Source: Burkholderiales bacterium
Lineage (GTDB): Bacteria; Pseudomonadota; Gammaproteobacteria; Burkholderiales; Burkholderiaceae_C
Assembly: GCA_003963115.1 (NCBI GenBank)
Contig: RXJQ01000102.1
Span: 1 to 36,393 of the forward strand
Direction of reading: 5' to 3'
DNA: 36,393 nt
The position numbers and the translations under genes were made by a program. Positions 1 through 8,441 of the stretch are shown one piece after another; positions within the stretch are counted from its first letter, which is position 1; each line of letters opens with the position of its first letter. The notes beneath the pieces are model-generated. The model saw only the letters and a program-made list of their open reading frames with translations, did no database searches and was not told the DNA's origin.

Positions 1-99
1 AATCAGCGGCAAATGCGCCAAGTGATGAACTTCACTGACCTCGACCACACCGATGTCCGCCAACGCAAAAATGCGGCGGCTTCTTCAGCGTATCCTTAG
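1..99 (+). CDS. 3' end of an unrecognised gene (partial)
   Basis: Frame 1 is open from the first base of the window to a TAG stop at 97-99, giving 32 residues rich in Asn, Asp, Arg and Ala. The other two forward frames close within about 40 bases. It could be the C-terminus of a gene entering from the left on the plus strand, followed by about 75 bp before the TAXI gene. I do not recognise the peptide, and so short an open frame could be chance. Confidence 0.35.
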   Translation, partial: NQRQMRQVMNFTDLDHTDVRQRKNAAASSAYP

Positions 100-174
100 C
101 CTGATGACAAGCCATGTCAAGGCGTTCCCGATTTGTCTGCGTTTTAATATGCCGCTTTTGGCTCACGCACTGAC

Positions 175-1482
175 ATGGCAAGACTGATTTGGTCCCGCTG
201 GACCTCACTGGATTTCTGGGTGACCTTTCTGGGCGCGGCCGCCTTGATCGCGGGCGCCTTCTGGGTGGCCAGCCACTTCATCACGCCAGCACCGCCACGC
301 CGCATCACGATGACCGTCGGGCCTGAGGGTGGAGCCTATGAGAGCCTTGCAAAGGACATGCAGGCTGCGCTGGCGCAAAGCGGCATCACCCTGGTCTTGC
401 GGACCACGCAGGGCGCCAAGGAAGACCTGCGTCTGCTGAATGACCCGGCATCGGGCGTGATGCTGGCGGTGGTGCAAGGCGGCGTGGCCGCCGAGGCCGA
501 TGGCGAGAACCTCATGAGCCTGGCCGCGCTCTATCGCGAACCGGTGTGGGTGTTCTACCGTCAGGGCCTGAAGGTGGACCGGCTCAGCGTCTTGAAAGGT
601 CGTGCCTTGTCGATCGGGCCACATGGCAGCGGTGTGCGGGTCTTGTCAGAGCAACTGCTCAAGGCCAATGGCATCGATGAGGGCAACACGCGTCTGGCCG
701 ATTGGTCTTCAACGGACGCCGCGCAAAAGCTGATTGACAAGAAGCTCGATGCCATCATGGTCGTGGGCGCGCCCGAATCCAACCTGGTCAACAAGCTCAT
801 GCGCGAGCCGGGCCTGCGCCTGCTGGACTTCGCACAGGCCGAGGCCTACTCGCGGCAGTTCCCGTTTCTGGCCCGCATCGTCCTGCCCATGGGCAGCTTC
901 GATCTGGCCCGCAACATGCCTGACCATGACGTGACCCTCGTCGCCCCCACCGCCAACCTGGTCGTGCGTGATGACATCCACCCGGCCTTGGTCAGCCTCT
1001 TGATGGACGTGGCCACGGACCTCAGTTCGGACGCGAGCATGCTTCACCACGAGGGCGAGTTCCCTTCGCCCAAGGGCGTGGACATCCCGCTGAGCGTGGA
1101 TGCCGAGCGCTACATGAAGAACGGCCCGTCCTTCATGAACCGCTATTTGCCGTTCTGGCTGGCGGTCTGGGCCGACCGCCTGCTGGTGATGCTGATCCCG
1201 CTGGTGGCGGTGCTGCTGCCGGTGATGCGCCTGGCGCCCTCTGTGTACGCCTGGCGGATCAAGTCGCGCATCTACAGCTGGTATGGGCGCCTCAAACAGC
1301 TGGAGTACGAGCTGGACCTGGAGGGCAGCCAGCTCGACAAGGGCCAGGCGCTGGGCCGGCTCGACGAGATCGAACATGGCGTCAGCCACATCCGCACGCC
1401 GCTGGCCTTTTCAGAAAACCTCTACAACCTGCGCGCGCACATCGAGCTGGTGCGGAGCAAGCTCAACAAGCCCGCTCAGTGA
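175..1482 (+). CDS. TAXI-family TRAP-type solute-binding protein, membrane anchored
   Basis: 435 aa. An N-terminal hydrophobic segment (about residues 13-34) is followed by a periplasmic-binding region of the TAXI/NMT1 type, including the GPEGGAYESLAKDM stretch near residues 48-61. A second membrane helix lies at about 334-356, followed by a charged, helix-forming tail (about 370-420) predicted to be cytoplasmic. Family knowledge: TAXI proteins deliver organic acids or amino acids to TRAP permeases. Here no DctQ/DctM permease gene lies within reach, and the extra C-terminal helix and tail differ from a simple soluble binding protein. I infer a membrane-tethered sensor or an orphan binding subunit. 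The start is the ATG at 175; no strong Shine-Dalgarno sequence is visible before it. The gene ends 3 bp from the converging DUF4148 gene. Confidence 0.85.
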   Translation: MARLIWSRWTSLDFWVTFLGAAALIAGAFWVASHFITPAPPRRITMTVGPEGGAYESLAKDMQAALAQSGITLVLRTTQGAKEDLRLLNDPASGVMLAVVQGGVAAEADGENLMSLAALYREPVWVFYRQGLKVDRLSVLKGRALSIGPHGSGVRVLSEQLLKANGIDEGNTRLADWSSTDAAQKLIDKKLDAIMVVGAPESNLVNKLMREPGLRLLDFAQAEAYSRQFPFLARIVLPMGSFDLARNMPDHDVTLVAPTANLVVRDDIHPALVSLLMDVATDLSSDASMLHHEGEFPSPKGVDIPLSVDAERYMKNGPSFMNRYLPFWLAVWADRLLVMLIPLVAVLLPVMRLAPSVYAWRIKSRIYSWYGRLKQLEYELDLEGSQLDKGQALGRLDEIEHGVSHIRTPLAFSENLYNLRAHIELVRSKLNKPAQ

Positions 1483-1485
1483 CAT

Positions 1486-1755
1486 TCAGTGCGCGGCGAC
1501 CTGCACAGTGGCCGGCTTGCTGTCTTGCTTGAAGGCCACGGTTTCCTCGATCTGGAACTGGCTGCCAAACTCCAGCTCGCCGGCCTTGCGGGCGCGGATG
1601 AATTCGGCGCGGACCTTTTCTTGCGTCGAGGCAGACGCGGCACTCTTGGTGTCGGCGGCCTTGGCCAAAGCGTTGTCGGCAGCCAGGGCCGAGGTGGAGA
1701 GGGCGGCGCTCAGCAGGGTGGCGGCGGCGATCAGGGTGATGTTCAGGGTGTTCAT
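1486..1755 (-). CDS. small exported DUF4148 protein
   Basis: 89 aa from the ATG at 1755, chosen because it has a good upstream GAAAGGA ribosome site and opens directly into a signal peptide (hydrophobic h-region, Ala-x-Ala cleavage region near residue 25). An in-frame start 33 bp further upstream would add a charged prefix. The mature part carries a KVRAEFIRARKAGEL stretch typical of DUF4148, a small periplasmic family abundant in Burkholderiales with no assigned biochemical role. The gene is divergent from the LysR gene at 1895, so that regulator may act on it. This is inferred from position only. Confidence 0.85.
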   Translation of the reverse strand: MNTLNITLIAAATLLSAALSTSALAADNALAKAADTKSAASASTQEKVRAEFIRARKAGELEFGSQFQIEETVAFKQDSKPATVQVAAH

Positions 1756-1826
1756 GACGGGGTCCTTTCGGTGAGCTGATGGGTTCACTGTAGGAGCCGC
1801 TGGCAGAAAGAAAAACCATCTGGATG

Positions 1827-1841
1827 AGAACGGATTGTTCT
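1827..1841. promoter_or_regulatory. candidate operator, AGAAC-N5-GTTCT palindrome
   Basis: A perfect interrupted palindrome (AGAAC, five bases, GTTCT) lies in the 139-bp gap between the DUF4148 gene and the divergent LysR gene. The surrounding 60 bp is more AT-rich than the neighbouring genes. LysR regulators usually bind dyads in such divergent gaps, so this is a reasonable operator candidate. No clear -35/-10 pair was found. Confidence 0.4.
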
Positions 1842-1894
1842 TGATACGAGAATAATCACCTCACCCGCATTGGACGCACGAGAGGAAGGCTGCC

Positions 1895-2830
1895 GTGGAC
1901 CGACTCCAAGCCATGAAAGTGTTCTGTCGTGTGGTGGACCGCCAGGGCTTCGCCGCCGCCGCGCGCGAGCTCGACCTGTCACCCTCCGTGGTCACACGCC
2001 TGGTCAACGAGCTGGAGGCCCACCTGGGCGTGCGGCTGATGAACCGCACGACCCGCACCCTGACCCTCACTGCAGCGGGCGAACGCTATGTCGAGCAGGC
2101 CCGCGGGCTGCTGCAGGCGCTCGACGACATCGAAAGCGAGGCCGCATCGGCCACCTCCGATTTGTCGGGTCGCTTGCGCGTGCAGGTGCCGCCCGCCTTT
2201 GCCACACATCAAGTCGCCAGGGTGCTGCCGGCATTCGTGGCCCGCTACCCGCGCATCTGCATCGAGCTGGTCGCCCCCAATGTGATGGAAGGCATCGATG
2301 ACAGCTTCGACCTGTGCATCGTGGCCTCCTCGTCTGGCCAGCTGGAAGGCCAGTTCGTGGCCAGGCGCTTGACCTGCTCGCACATCATCGCCTGTGCCAC
2401 ACCCGCCTTCCTGGACCAGCATGGGCGCCCCACTCATCCCAGCGACTATCTGGCGCTCAACCTGGTCCACCCGGCCTATATCCAGGAGATGACCTTCAGG
2501 CCCGAGCGCGAGGCCCTGCATGCCAAGCCGCAAGGGCGTGTGACCGTGGTGCCCTCCCAGCAGGCCGTGATGATGACCTCGCACGTCGACACCCTCTATG
2601 CCGCGACCCTGGCCGGCCTGGGCGCATCGGGTTTCCCTTCCTATGTGGCGGACGAGGCGCTCAAGGACGGTCGGCTGGAGCGTGTGCTGCCTGGCTGGTC
2701 GATGTCGGTGCTGCACCTGTTCGCCACCTACCCCAGCCGGCGCTACATGCCCATGCGCAGCAGGGTCTTTCTGGATTTTCTGGTTGACGTGTTTGGAGGG
2801 GAAGAGAGAGATCCCTGGCTGGGCATTTGA
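1895..2830 (+). CDS. LysR-family transcriptional regulator
   Basis: 311 aa, GTG start at 1895 with an AGAGGAAGG ribosome site at 1881-1889. The N-terminal winged helix-turn-helix (about residues 1-60, with AAARELDLSPSVVTRLVNEL as recognition region and LMNRTTRTLTLTAAG as wing) is typical of LysR. The rest is a two-lobe effector domain of PBP type. The length is normal for the family (about 300). It is divergent from the DUF4148 gene and 65 bp upstream of the diguanylate cyclase, so either could be a target. The inducer cannot be deduced. Confidence 0.93.
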   Translation: MDRLQAMKVFCRVVDRQGFAAAARELDLSPSVVTRLVNELEAHLGVRLMNRTTRTLTLTAAGERYVEQARGLLQALDDIESEAASATSDLSGRLRVQVPPAFATHQVARVLPAFVARYPRICIELVAPNVMEGIDDSFDLCIVASSSGQLEGQFVARRLTCSHIIACATPAFLDQHGRPTHPSDYLALNLVHPAYIQEMTFRPEREALHAKPQGRVTVVPSQQAVMMTSHVDTLYAATLAGLGASGFPSYVADEALKDGRLERVLPGWSMSVLHLFATYPSRRYMPMRSRVFLDFLVDVFGGEERDPWLGI

Positions 2831-2895
2831 GCCGGCTTGGGTCATGATGTCTCAGCAGTGAGGATTAGGGACCCATCACCAGACGGAGCCTTGAC

Positions 2896-5178
2896 TTGGA
2901 AGCACCCCTGTACCCACCGAACGAAGCGCGCCGCGTGGCCATGCTGCGGGCACTGGATCTGCTGGACACCCCGAGCGAGCCCGTGTTCGACAGCATCACC
3001 CGTCTGGCGTCGCGCCTGATGGGCACCCCCATTGCCCTGATCTCGCTGGTGGATGCCGATCGGCAATGGTTCAAGTCCAAGGTGGGTATGGATGCGACGC
3101 AGACACCCCGTGAAGAGGCCTTTTGCGCGCATGCCATCCTGGGCACGCAGGCCTTCGTCGTGCCCGATGCCCATCTGGACGAGCGCTTCGCCGACAACCC
3201 CTGCGTCACCGGGCCAGCCGACGTGCGCGCCTATGCCGGCATTCCATTGCTGACCTCCGAAGGCCTGGCCTTGGGCACGCTGTGCGTCATCGACCACCAG
3301 CCCCGGTATTTCAGCCAGACCGAGCTCGACAGCCTGTGGGACCTGGCCGAGCTGGCGCGCCATGAGATCTTCAACCGCGAGGTGGCCGCTCGTGCGCGCG
3401 TGTTGACGCAGGAGGACGACGACCTCATCGCCGACAGCGACGCCCTGTTCAAGGCCATCGTTGACCAGGCTGCCGTCGGCATCGCCATGGTGGGGCTCGA
3501 TGGCACCTGGCTGCGCTTCAACAGCAGGCTGTGCGAAATCCTGGGCCGCACGCCCCAGGCCTTGCAAGGCGCGACCTTCCAGGACGTCACCCATCCGCAA
3601 GACCTGCGCCTGGACCTCGATCACGTTCAGCGCCTGCTCGACGGCCAGGCCGACCAGTATTCGATGGAGAAGCGCTACGTGAAGCCGGACGGCACCATCG
3701 TCTGGGCCCATCTGACCGTGGCCGTGGTGCGCCGAGATGGGCGGCCGCGCTATTTCGTCTCGGTCATCGACGACATCTCTGAACGCAAGCAGGCCGAGGC
3801 TGCGCTGGAGGCCTTGCGGCATGGCCTGGAGGAGCGCGTGGCCGAGCGCACCCAGGATCTGCAAGACAGCCGCGACGAACTCGATGCCATCTTGCACAAC
3901 GCGCTCGATGCTTTCATCTGCATTGATGACGAGGGCTGCATCACACGCTGGAACAAGCAGGCTGAAAGCACCTTTGGCCGGACGCATGACGAGGCGGTGG
4001 GCAGCAAGCTCTCCGAGTTGCTCATTCCCTTCACGCACCGACAGGCCCATGAGGCGGGCATGGCGCACATGCTGCGCACCGGTGAAGCCCCCGTCATGGG
4101 CCAGCGCCTGGAGTTGCCCGCCATCCACAAGAGCGGTGCGATCATCCCTTGCGAGGTAGCCATCAGCACCTTGCCTCGCCATGGTGGCAGGGGCACCTAC
4201 TTCGCCTTCCTGCACGACATCTCGATACGCCAGCGTGCCGAGCAGGCCCTGGCTGCGAGCGAGCGGCGCCTGCGCATGATCGCCGACAACCTGCCGGCCC
4301 TCATCGCCTATGTGGACACACAGGAGCGCTATCAGTTCTGCAACCGAACCTATGCGACCTGGCTGGGCGTCGACCCGGTCACCGCGATCGACCGGCCCGT
4401 GCTGGATGTGTTGGGTGAAGAGCCCTACAAGCAGCGGCGGGATCTGTTGCGGCAGGCCTTGCAGGGCGAGCGCGCCGAGTTCGACATCGAGTCCCGCATG
4501 GGATCGCGGGTGCGCCATCTGCACCTGGTCTACCTGCCGGATCTGTCCGATGCGGGCGAGGTCGATGGCGTCTATGTGCTTGGCATCGACGTGACCGATG
4601 CCAAGCAGGTGCACAAGCAGTTGATCCAGCTGGTCCGAAGTGACCCGCTCACCGGCCTGCCCAACCGGCGCGCCTTCGAGGACATGTTCGAGCACGCCCT
4701 GGCCCGCCAGCGCCGCACGGAAAGGCCACTCGCCCTGGCCTTCCTGGATGTCGATGGCTTCAAGCTGATCAACGACACCTATGGACACGCCATCGGCGAC
4801 GAGGTGCTCAGGGCCTTTGCCTTGCGCCTGACTTCCTGCGTGCGTGTCACGGACACGGTCGCGCGCCTGGGCGGCGACGAATTCGTGATCATCCTGGAAG
4901 GCCTGCAGCAGGCGCATGAGGCCGACATCGTGGCCCGCAAAATCATCCATGCCTTTGCGCTGCCTCTGGATCTGAGTGTCGACATGGTGCTGGATGTGCG
5001 CACCAGCGTGGGCGTGGCCTATCAGGCGCGCGGACGCCTGTCTGCGCCGCAGCTGATCGAGGCGGCCGATGTGGCCCTCTACGAAGCCAAGGCGGCGGGG
5101 CGCAACACCTTCAGGGTCGTGCAGACCGATCCACCCCCCCAGGCGCGGGTGACGGCATCCCCCATGAGTGGTGCCTAA
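2896..5178 (+). CDS. GAF-PAS-PAS-PAS-GGDEF diguanylate cyclase
   Basis: 760 aa sensor that makes cyclic di-GMP from two GTP. Domains in order: a GAF domain (about 25-165), PAS1 (about 180-297) closing with DISERKQAEAALEAL, a coiled linker (about 297-327), PAS2 (about 325-450), PAS3 (about 455-575), and GGDEF (about 580-745). The active-site motif is intact (GGDEF at 659-663). An RVTD inhibitory-site motif (RxxD) sits five residues before it, so product feedback inhibition is expected. No EAL domain and no membrane helix are seen, so this is a cytoplasmic multi-input cyclase. The start is a TTG at 2896 with GGAG seven bases upstream. The next in-frame ATG (2941) would trim the conserved helix that precedes the GAF fold, so I prefer TTG. 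The ligand of each sensor domain is unknown. Confidence 0.93.
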   Translation: MEAPLYPPNEARRVAMLRALDLLDTPSEPVFDSITRLASRLMGTPIALISLVDADRQWFKSKVGMDATQTPREEAFCAHAILGTQAFVVPDAHLDERFADNPCVTGPADVRAYAGIPLLTSEGLALGTLCVIDHQPRYFSQTELDSLWDLAELARHEIFNREVAARARVLTQEDDDLIADSDALFKAIVDQAAVGIAMVGLDGTWLRFNSRLCEILGRTPQALQGATFQDVTHPQDLRLDLDHVQRLLDGQADQYSMEKRYVKPDGTIVWAHLTVAVVRRDGRPRYFVSVIDDISERKQAEAALEALRHGLEERVAERTQDLQDSRDELDAILHNALDAFICIDDEGCITRWNKQAESTFGRTHDEAVGSKLSELLIPFTHRQAHEAGMAHMLRTGEAPVMGQRLELPAIHKSGAIIPCEVAISTLPRHGGRGTYFAFLHDISIRQRAEQALAASERRLRMIADNLPALIAYVDTQERYQFCNRTYATWLGVDPVTAIDRPVLDVLGEEPYKQRRDLLRQALQGERAEFDIESRMGSRVRHLHLVYLPDLSDAGEVDGVYVLGIDVTDAKQVHKQLIQLVRSDPLTGLPNRRAFEDMFEHALARQRRTERPLALAFLDVDGFKLINDTYGHAIGDEVLRAFALRLTSCVRVTDTVARLGGDEFVIILEGLQQAHEADIVARKIIHAFALPLDLSVDMVLDVRTSVGVAYQARGRLSAPQLIEAADVALYEAKAAGRNTFRVVQTDPPPQARVTASPMSGA

Positions 5179-5276
5179 GTCTAGGGAGGGCTTGAGCGAG
5201 CTAGGGATGTTGCCAGGCGGTGGGCTTGTCGATAGTTCGCTTGCCAGTACGCAGACATCAGACCAGGAGCCGCATC

Positions 5277-6305
5277 ATGAACACCCACCGCTTTGAGCAA
5301 TGGCAGGACAAGGCCTTGCTGCACGGGCAGCACGCGCTGTCCGACGTGCTGCGCGAACTGGTCCACCGCACGGACCCCCCATCCCTCGACCGCATGGACG
5401 TTGAAGACGACCGTGCCTTTCTCTCGCCCCAGCTGTTCGCCCACTTCACCTTGACCGGGCATGGCCGCATGCAGGATGCCGTTGCGGGCGAGGCCAGCGA
5501 TGGCATCGCGCCAGCCATCCCCATCGGGCCGAACTGGTTGTGCCTGGCGCACATCCCGCAGATATTTGCCCGCCTCTTCACGGCAGAGGGCCACGCCGTG
5601 CCCCATCTCGTCTCACCCGCATGGGCCAAGCGCCATCAGATGCATGCCTTGCGCGCCTGGCACCTGATCTCGCGCCATTGCAAGCGCCTGGCCAAGCGCC
5701 TGCAAGACAGCACGCGGCATGTGTACCTCTTTCACGCCTGCCAGCCCCATTCATTTGCGTCGTTGTCGGCACATGGGGCGATGTTCCTGAACGTGCCGAA
5801 CGAAGCCGATGAGGTCTTCTTCCTCGAAGACATGGTGCATCAGGGTGCCCACGTGGCTTTCAATGCCATGACGCATGACAAGGCGCGCTACTTCCGTGTC
5901 AAGCCGCATTTGCCGATGAGCGAGCTCTTGGGCGACGCCGCGGAGACGCGTTCGGTCTACTCGGTCTTTCATGCGCTCTACACCTATGTGCTCATCGCGG
6001 ACGTGCTGGGTGCGGTGCTCGAAGCTGGCGTGCTCGATGGGCGCCAGACGCACGAGTTGCGAGGGCGCCTGGCCTACAACCTGCTGAAGTTCCGCATTGA
6101 CCTGCAGAATCTCAACCAGCCTTCCATCTTTACCGCCAAGGGCCAGCTGCTGTACAGGCGCTTCATGGCCCACTGCCTGCACCATTCCCGTCGCCATGAG
6201 CACCTTGTGCAAGGGCTGGATCTGAGCAACCAGCCCTACAACTTCAGCTATGCCCATTTCGTGCAGAGCAATTTGCGCGAGGAGCTGCAATGGAGCGCGG
6301 CCTGA
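5277..6305 (+). CDS. HQxxH-motif protein, possibly related to HExxH peptide-modification proteins
   Basis: 342 aa from the ATG at 5277, preceded by AGGAG; a longer open frame upstream lacks a good ribosome site. No signal peptide or membrane helix. The central stretch FLEDMVHQGAHVAF (residues 183-196) has the layout of a zinc HExxH helix but with Gln in place of the catalytic Glu (HQGAH, 188-192). It is followed about 40 residues later by VFHALYTYV (230-238) and then E249. This order (HExxH, then FHA/FHG-x-tyr, then acidic residue) recalls the HExxH domain found near peptide-modification (RiPP-like) enzymes. That resemblance is from memory and unverified. No precursor peptide, radical SAM or transporter gene adjoins it. 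The gene stands alone between the cyclase and a convergent terminator hairpin. Confidence 0.6.
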   Translation: MNTHRFEQWQDKALLHGQHALSDVLRELVHRTDPPSLDRMDVEDDRAFLSPQLFAHFTLTGHGRMQDAVAGEASDGIAPAIPIGPNWLCLAHIPQIFARLFTAEGHAVPHLVSPAWAKRHQMHALRAWHLISRHCKRLAKRLQDSTRHVYLFHACQPHSFASLSAHGAMFLNVPNEADEVFFLEDMVHQGAHVAFNAMTHDKARYFRVKPHLPMSELLGDAAETRSVYSVFHALYTYVLIADVLGAVLEAGVLDGRQTHELRGRLAYNLLKFRIDLQNLNQPSIFTAKGQLLYRRFMAHCLHHSRRHEHLVQGLDLSNQPYNFSYAHFVQSNLREELQWSAA

Positions 6306-6332
6306 GGCCGCTGCTCAGCATGGCCTCAGGCC
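6299..6332. terminator. bidirectional hairpin between convergent genes
   Basis: Two perfect 11-bp inverted arms, GGCCTGAGGCC (6299-6309) and GGCCTCAGGCC (6322-6332), flank a 12-base loop that contains a further GCTG/CAGC pairing. The arms overlap the last codons and stop codons of the two converging genes. There is no T-run, so it is either a factor-dependent stop or an mRNA 3'-end protector serving both strands. Confidence 0.6.
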
Positions 6333-7063
6333 AGATAGTCGTGGATCACCTCGCCCAGCGGCAGCGTGAGGTCGGCCATGATGTGCACCGTAGAGAGCAC
6401 CTCCAGCACGGGTAGGTCGGCCACAGGCGCCAGTGCATGGCCGCGCAGGTCGAGCGCGCCAGGGCCTGTCCATGCGCCCTTGACGCGGATGTCCGTCAGG
6501 CAATAGCGCACCAGCTCGCACACGCGCGGTGTGCCGTCGACATGCGGCAGGATCTTCAGCAGGTAGTTGGGTGCGCCCAGCGCCGCCTTGATCTTGTCCG
6601 CATCCAGCGCCTGGTGCTTGAAGCCCATGGTGCCGGTGGCGACGCGGAAGTCGCTGTAATCGAGCGTGCCCATCAGGGTGTCGGTGTGCACGCGCAACTC
6701 CGGTTGGCCGAGCTTCTTGGGGAAGCCCCACAGCTCGCGGCCAGCGGCAATGGGCGGATGGTCATTGAGGTACATGGTCAGCACGAAGCCGCCCGTCTCG
6801 TTGCCGAACTTGACCGGGATCACCTGCCCCGATTCGCAGTAGTGCCCGAAGCCCGTGGAGTCGGGCATGTTGATGAACTCGAACTTGACCACGGGCTCGG
6901 CCAGCTCCAGTGGCGCGGGGATCAGCTGGCGTAGCTTGTCCGGGTCGGTCCGGTAGGTGATGATCAGGTACTCCCGATCGACGAAGCGATAGGGGCCCGG
7001 CGGGAAAGCCGGGTTGTGAAGCGGCATGGCGAATGCCTTGGCTTTGACTTCGTCTTCCCTCAT
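6326..7063 (-). CDS. adc: acetoacetate decarboxylase
   Basis: 245 aa, full length for the family (PF06314). It converts acetoacetate to acetone and CO2 through a Schiff base on lysine. The active-site stretch [10 protein letters not shown] (residues 110-119) aligns by eye with the Clostridium motif ELSAYPKKLG, placing the Schiff-base lysine at K116 and the pKa-perturbing lysine at K117. An acidic residue at E77 sits where the catalytic glutamate is expected. ATG at 7063 with AAGGAA upstream. It lies 12 bp downstream of the patatin gene on the same strand, so the two are cotranscribed. The pairing suggests ketone-body or polyhydroxybutyrate-linked metabolism; no hydroxybutyrate dehydrogenase is adjacent. 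Confidence 0.93.
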   Translation of the reverse strand: MREDEVKAKAFAMPLHNPAFPPGPYRFVDREYLIITYRTDPDKLRQLIPAPLELAEPVVKFEFINMPDSTGFGHYCESGQVIPVKFGNETGGFVLTMYLNDHPPIAAGRELWGFPKKLGQPELRVHTDTLMGTLDYSDFRVATGTMGFKHQALDADKIKAALGAPNYLLKILPHVDGTPRVCELVRYCLTDIRVKGAWTGPGALDLRGHALAPVADLPVLEVLSTVHIMADLTLPLGEVIHDYLA

Positions 7064-7075
7064 GACTTGTTCCTT

Positions 7076-8221
7076 TCAGTCCTCTTGTGGCAATTCGTGG
7101 ATGACCATGCCCACGTGATCGGGCAAGGGTGCCAGCCAGCTCTTGTGGCGCAGGGCCCGCTGGGCATCGTGCTCGCCGGCCAGCCAGCGCGCTTGCAGGC
7201 TGGTGCGTGCGAAGTCGATGTCCTTGTTGTGGTCGTCGCTGGGCAGGGCCTTCATGATGAGCCGCACGATGTTGATGGTGCTGCGGCAGCCCAGCTTGCA
7301 CAGGTGCTGCAGGCTGGGGTCTTGTTTGTCCTTGTCTGGCAGGCGCGATGCGAGGATCTCGATGGCGCGGCGCATGTTCTGCATCGTGCGGTGGTCGTCG
7401 AGGTGCTCGCGGGTGCGGCTGGCGTACTGGATGTCCTTTTGCCGTGCCATGGCGTCGCTGATCGACTGGGGCTCGTCTTCGGTGGGGTCCCACAGGTCGA
7501 CCATGAAGCACAGGGTGTTGCGGCGCTCGGCATCGTCCATCACCACATCGACCGGCGTGTTCGAGTAGATGCCGCCGTCCCAGTAAGCCTTGCCATTGAT
7601 CACCACGGGTGGAAAGCCAGGGGGCAGGGCGCCGCTGGCCATGATGTGCTGCGGTGTCAGCAGCTCCTTGGCGCTGTCGAAAGACACCAGCTCGCCCGTG
7701 CTGACCTCGACGGCACAGACCGTGCAGCGCACGTGTTGCTCGTTGAGGTAATCGAAATCGACCAGGCGCTCCAGCGTGTCCTTCAAGGGTGAGGTGTCGT
7801 AGAAGCTGGCCTGTGGGGTGGCCACCGCCTGGTCCAGATTGAAGGTGGCGCCAGGCCGTGGCACGAAGAAGCCGGGAATGCCGCGCGTGAGCGTGTTGAT
7901 GAAGCTGCCTGCCTTGAACCAGGGTGTGAGCCAGGGAGCAAACGGGCTCAAGGCCGGGTAGCCGATTGAATCACTGCGGGCCACCTGCTCCCAGAAGGTC
8001 TGCAAGCGCTCCAGGCGCCGTTCGGGCGGGTTGCCGGCGATCAGGGCGCTGTTGATGGCCCCGATGGACGTGCCCACCACCCAGTGGGGCTGGTAGCCGT
8101 GTTCGGCCAGCACCTGGTAGACGCCGCCCTGGTAGGCGCCCAGCGCGCCGCCGCCTTGCAGGACCAGCACGGTCTGGATCGGTTGTTCATGGGGGGTTTG
8201 ACGCTTGGCTGTTCTGGGCAT
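7076..8221 (-). CDS. patatin-like phospholipase (with DUF3734-type C-terminus)
   Basis: 381 aa serine hydrolase of the patatin fold. It has the oxyanion glycine-rich loop QGGGALGAYQGG (near residue 23), the nucleophile elbow GTSIG (GxSxG, near residue 50) and the catalytic aspartate in DGGIYSNTP (near 215). The roughly 140-residue extension after the catalytic domain resembles DUF3734, commonly found on bacterial patatins near polyhydroxybutyrate genes. No signal peptide, so it likely acts in the cytoplasm on acyl esters or PHB granule-associated substrates (inference). It is the first gene of a two-gene operon with acetoacetate decarboxylase. Confidence 0.9.
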   Translation of the reverse strand: MPRTAKRQTPHEQPIQTVLVLQGGGALGAYQGGVYQVLAEHGYQPHWVVGTSIGAINSALIAGNPPERRLERLQTFWEQVARSDSIGYPALSPFAPWLTPWFKAGSFINTLTRGIPGFFVPRPGATFNLDQAVATPQASFYDTSPLKDTLERLVDFDYLNEQHVRCTVCAVEVSTGELVSFDSAKELLTPQHIMASGALPPGFPPVVINGKAYWDGGIYSNTPVDVVMDDAERRNTLCFMVDLWDPTEDEPQSISDAMARQKDIQYASRTREHLDDHRTMQNMRRAIEILASRLPDKDKQDPSLQHLCKLGCRSTINIVRLIMKALPSDDHNKDIDFARTSLQARWLAGEHDAQRALRHKSWLAPLPDHVGMVIHELPQED

Positions 8222-8441
8222 GTTGGGTCAATCAAAAGAAAACCGACGCTGTATGGCGATGATCCCATCCTAACGAGTTTGCCGGCACTTGCTCTGCGGG
8301 CTCGACTTTGGAATGATGCACGGGTGCAGCGAGTCCCATGTCTTCGTCCTGCATGAAACACCATGACTGCGCCATGGCCATCAAGATGCAACACGCATGG
8401 GCTTGTGTCTCGGGGGCTTTTGGTGCGAGAAGGAGATCGCC

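Noticed and set aside
105..119. TGACA-N5-TGTCA hairpin as terminator of the left-edge gene
   Set aside because: Five-base stem with no GC strength and no T-run; common by chance.
145..150. TAATAT as -10 of the TAXI gene
   Set aside because: No acceptable -35 at 16-18 bp spacing, so not reported as a promoter.
2842..4950. Very long antisense open frame opposite the diguanylate cyclase
   Set aside because: Typical GC-rich shadow: low-complexity Gln/His/Val/Gly-rich protein, no family motif, while the plus strand encodes intact GAF, PAS and GGDEF domains.
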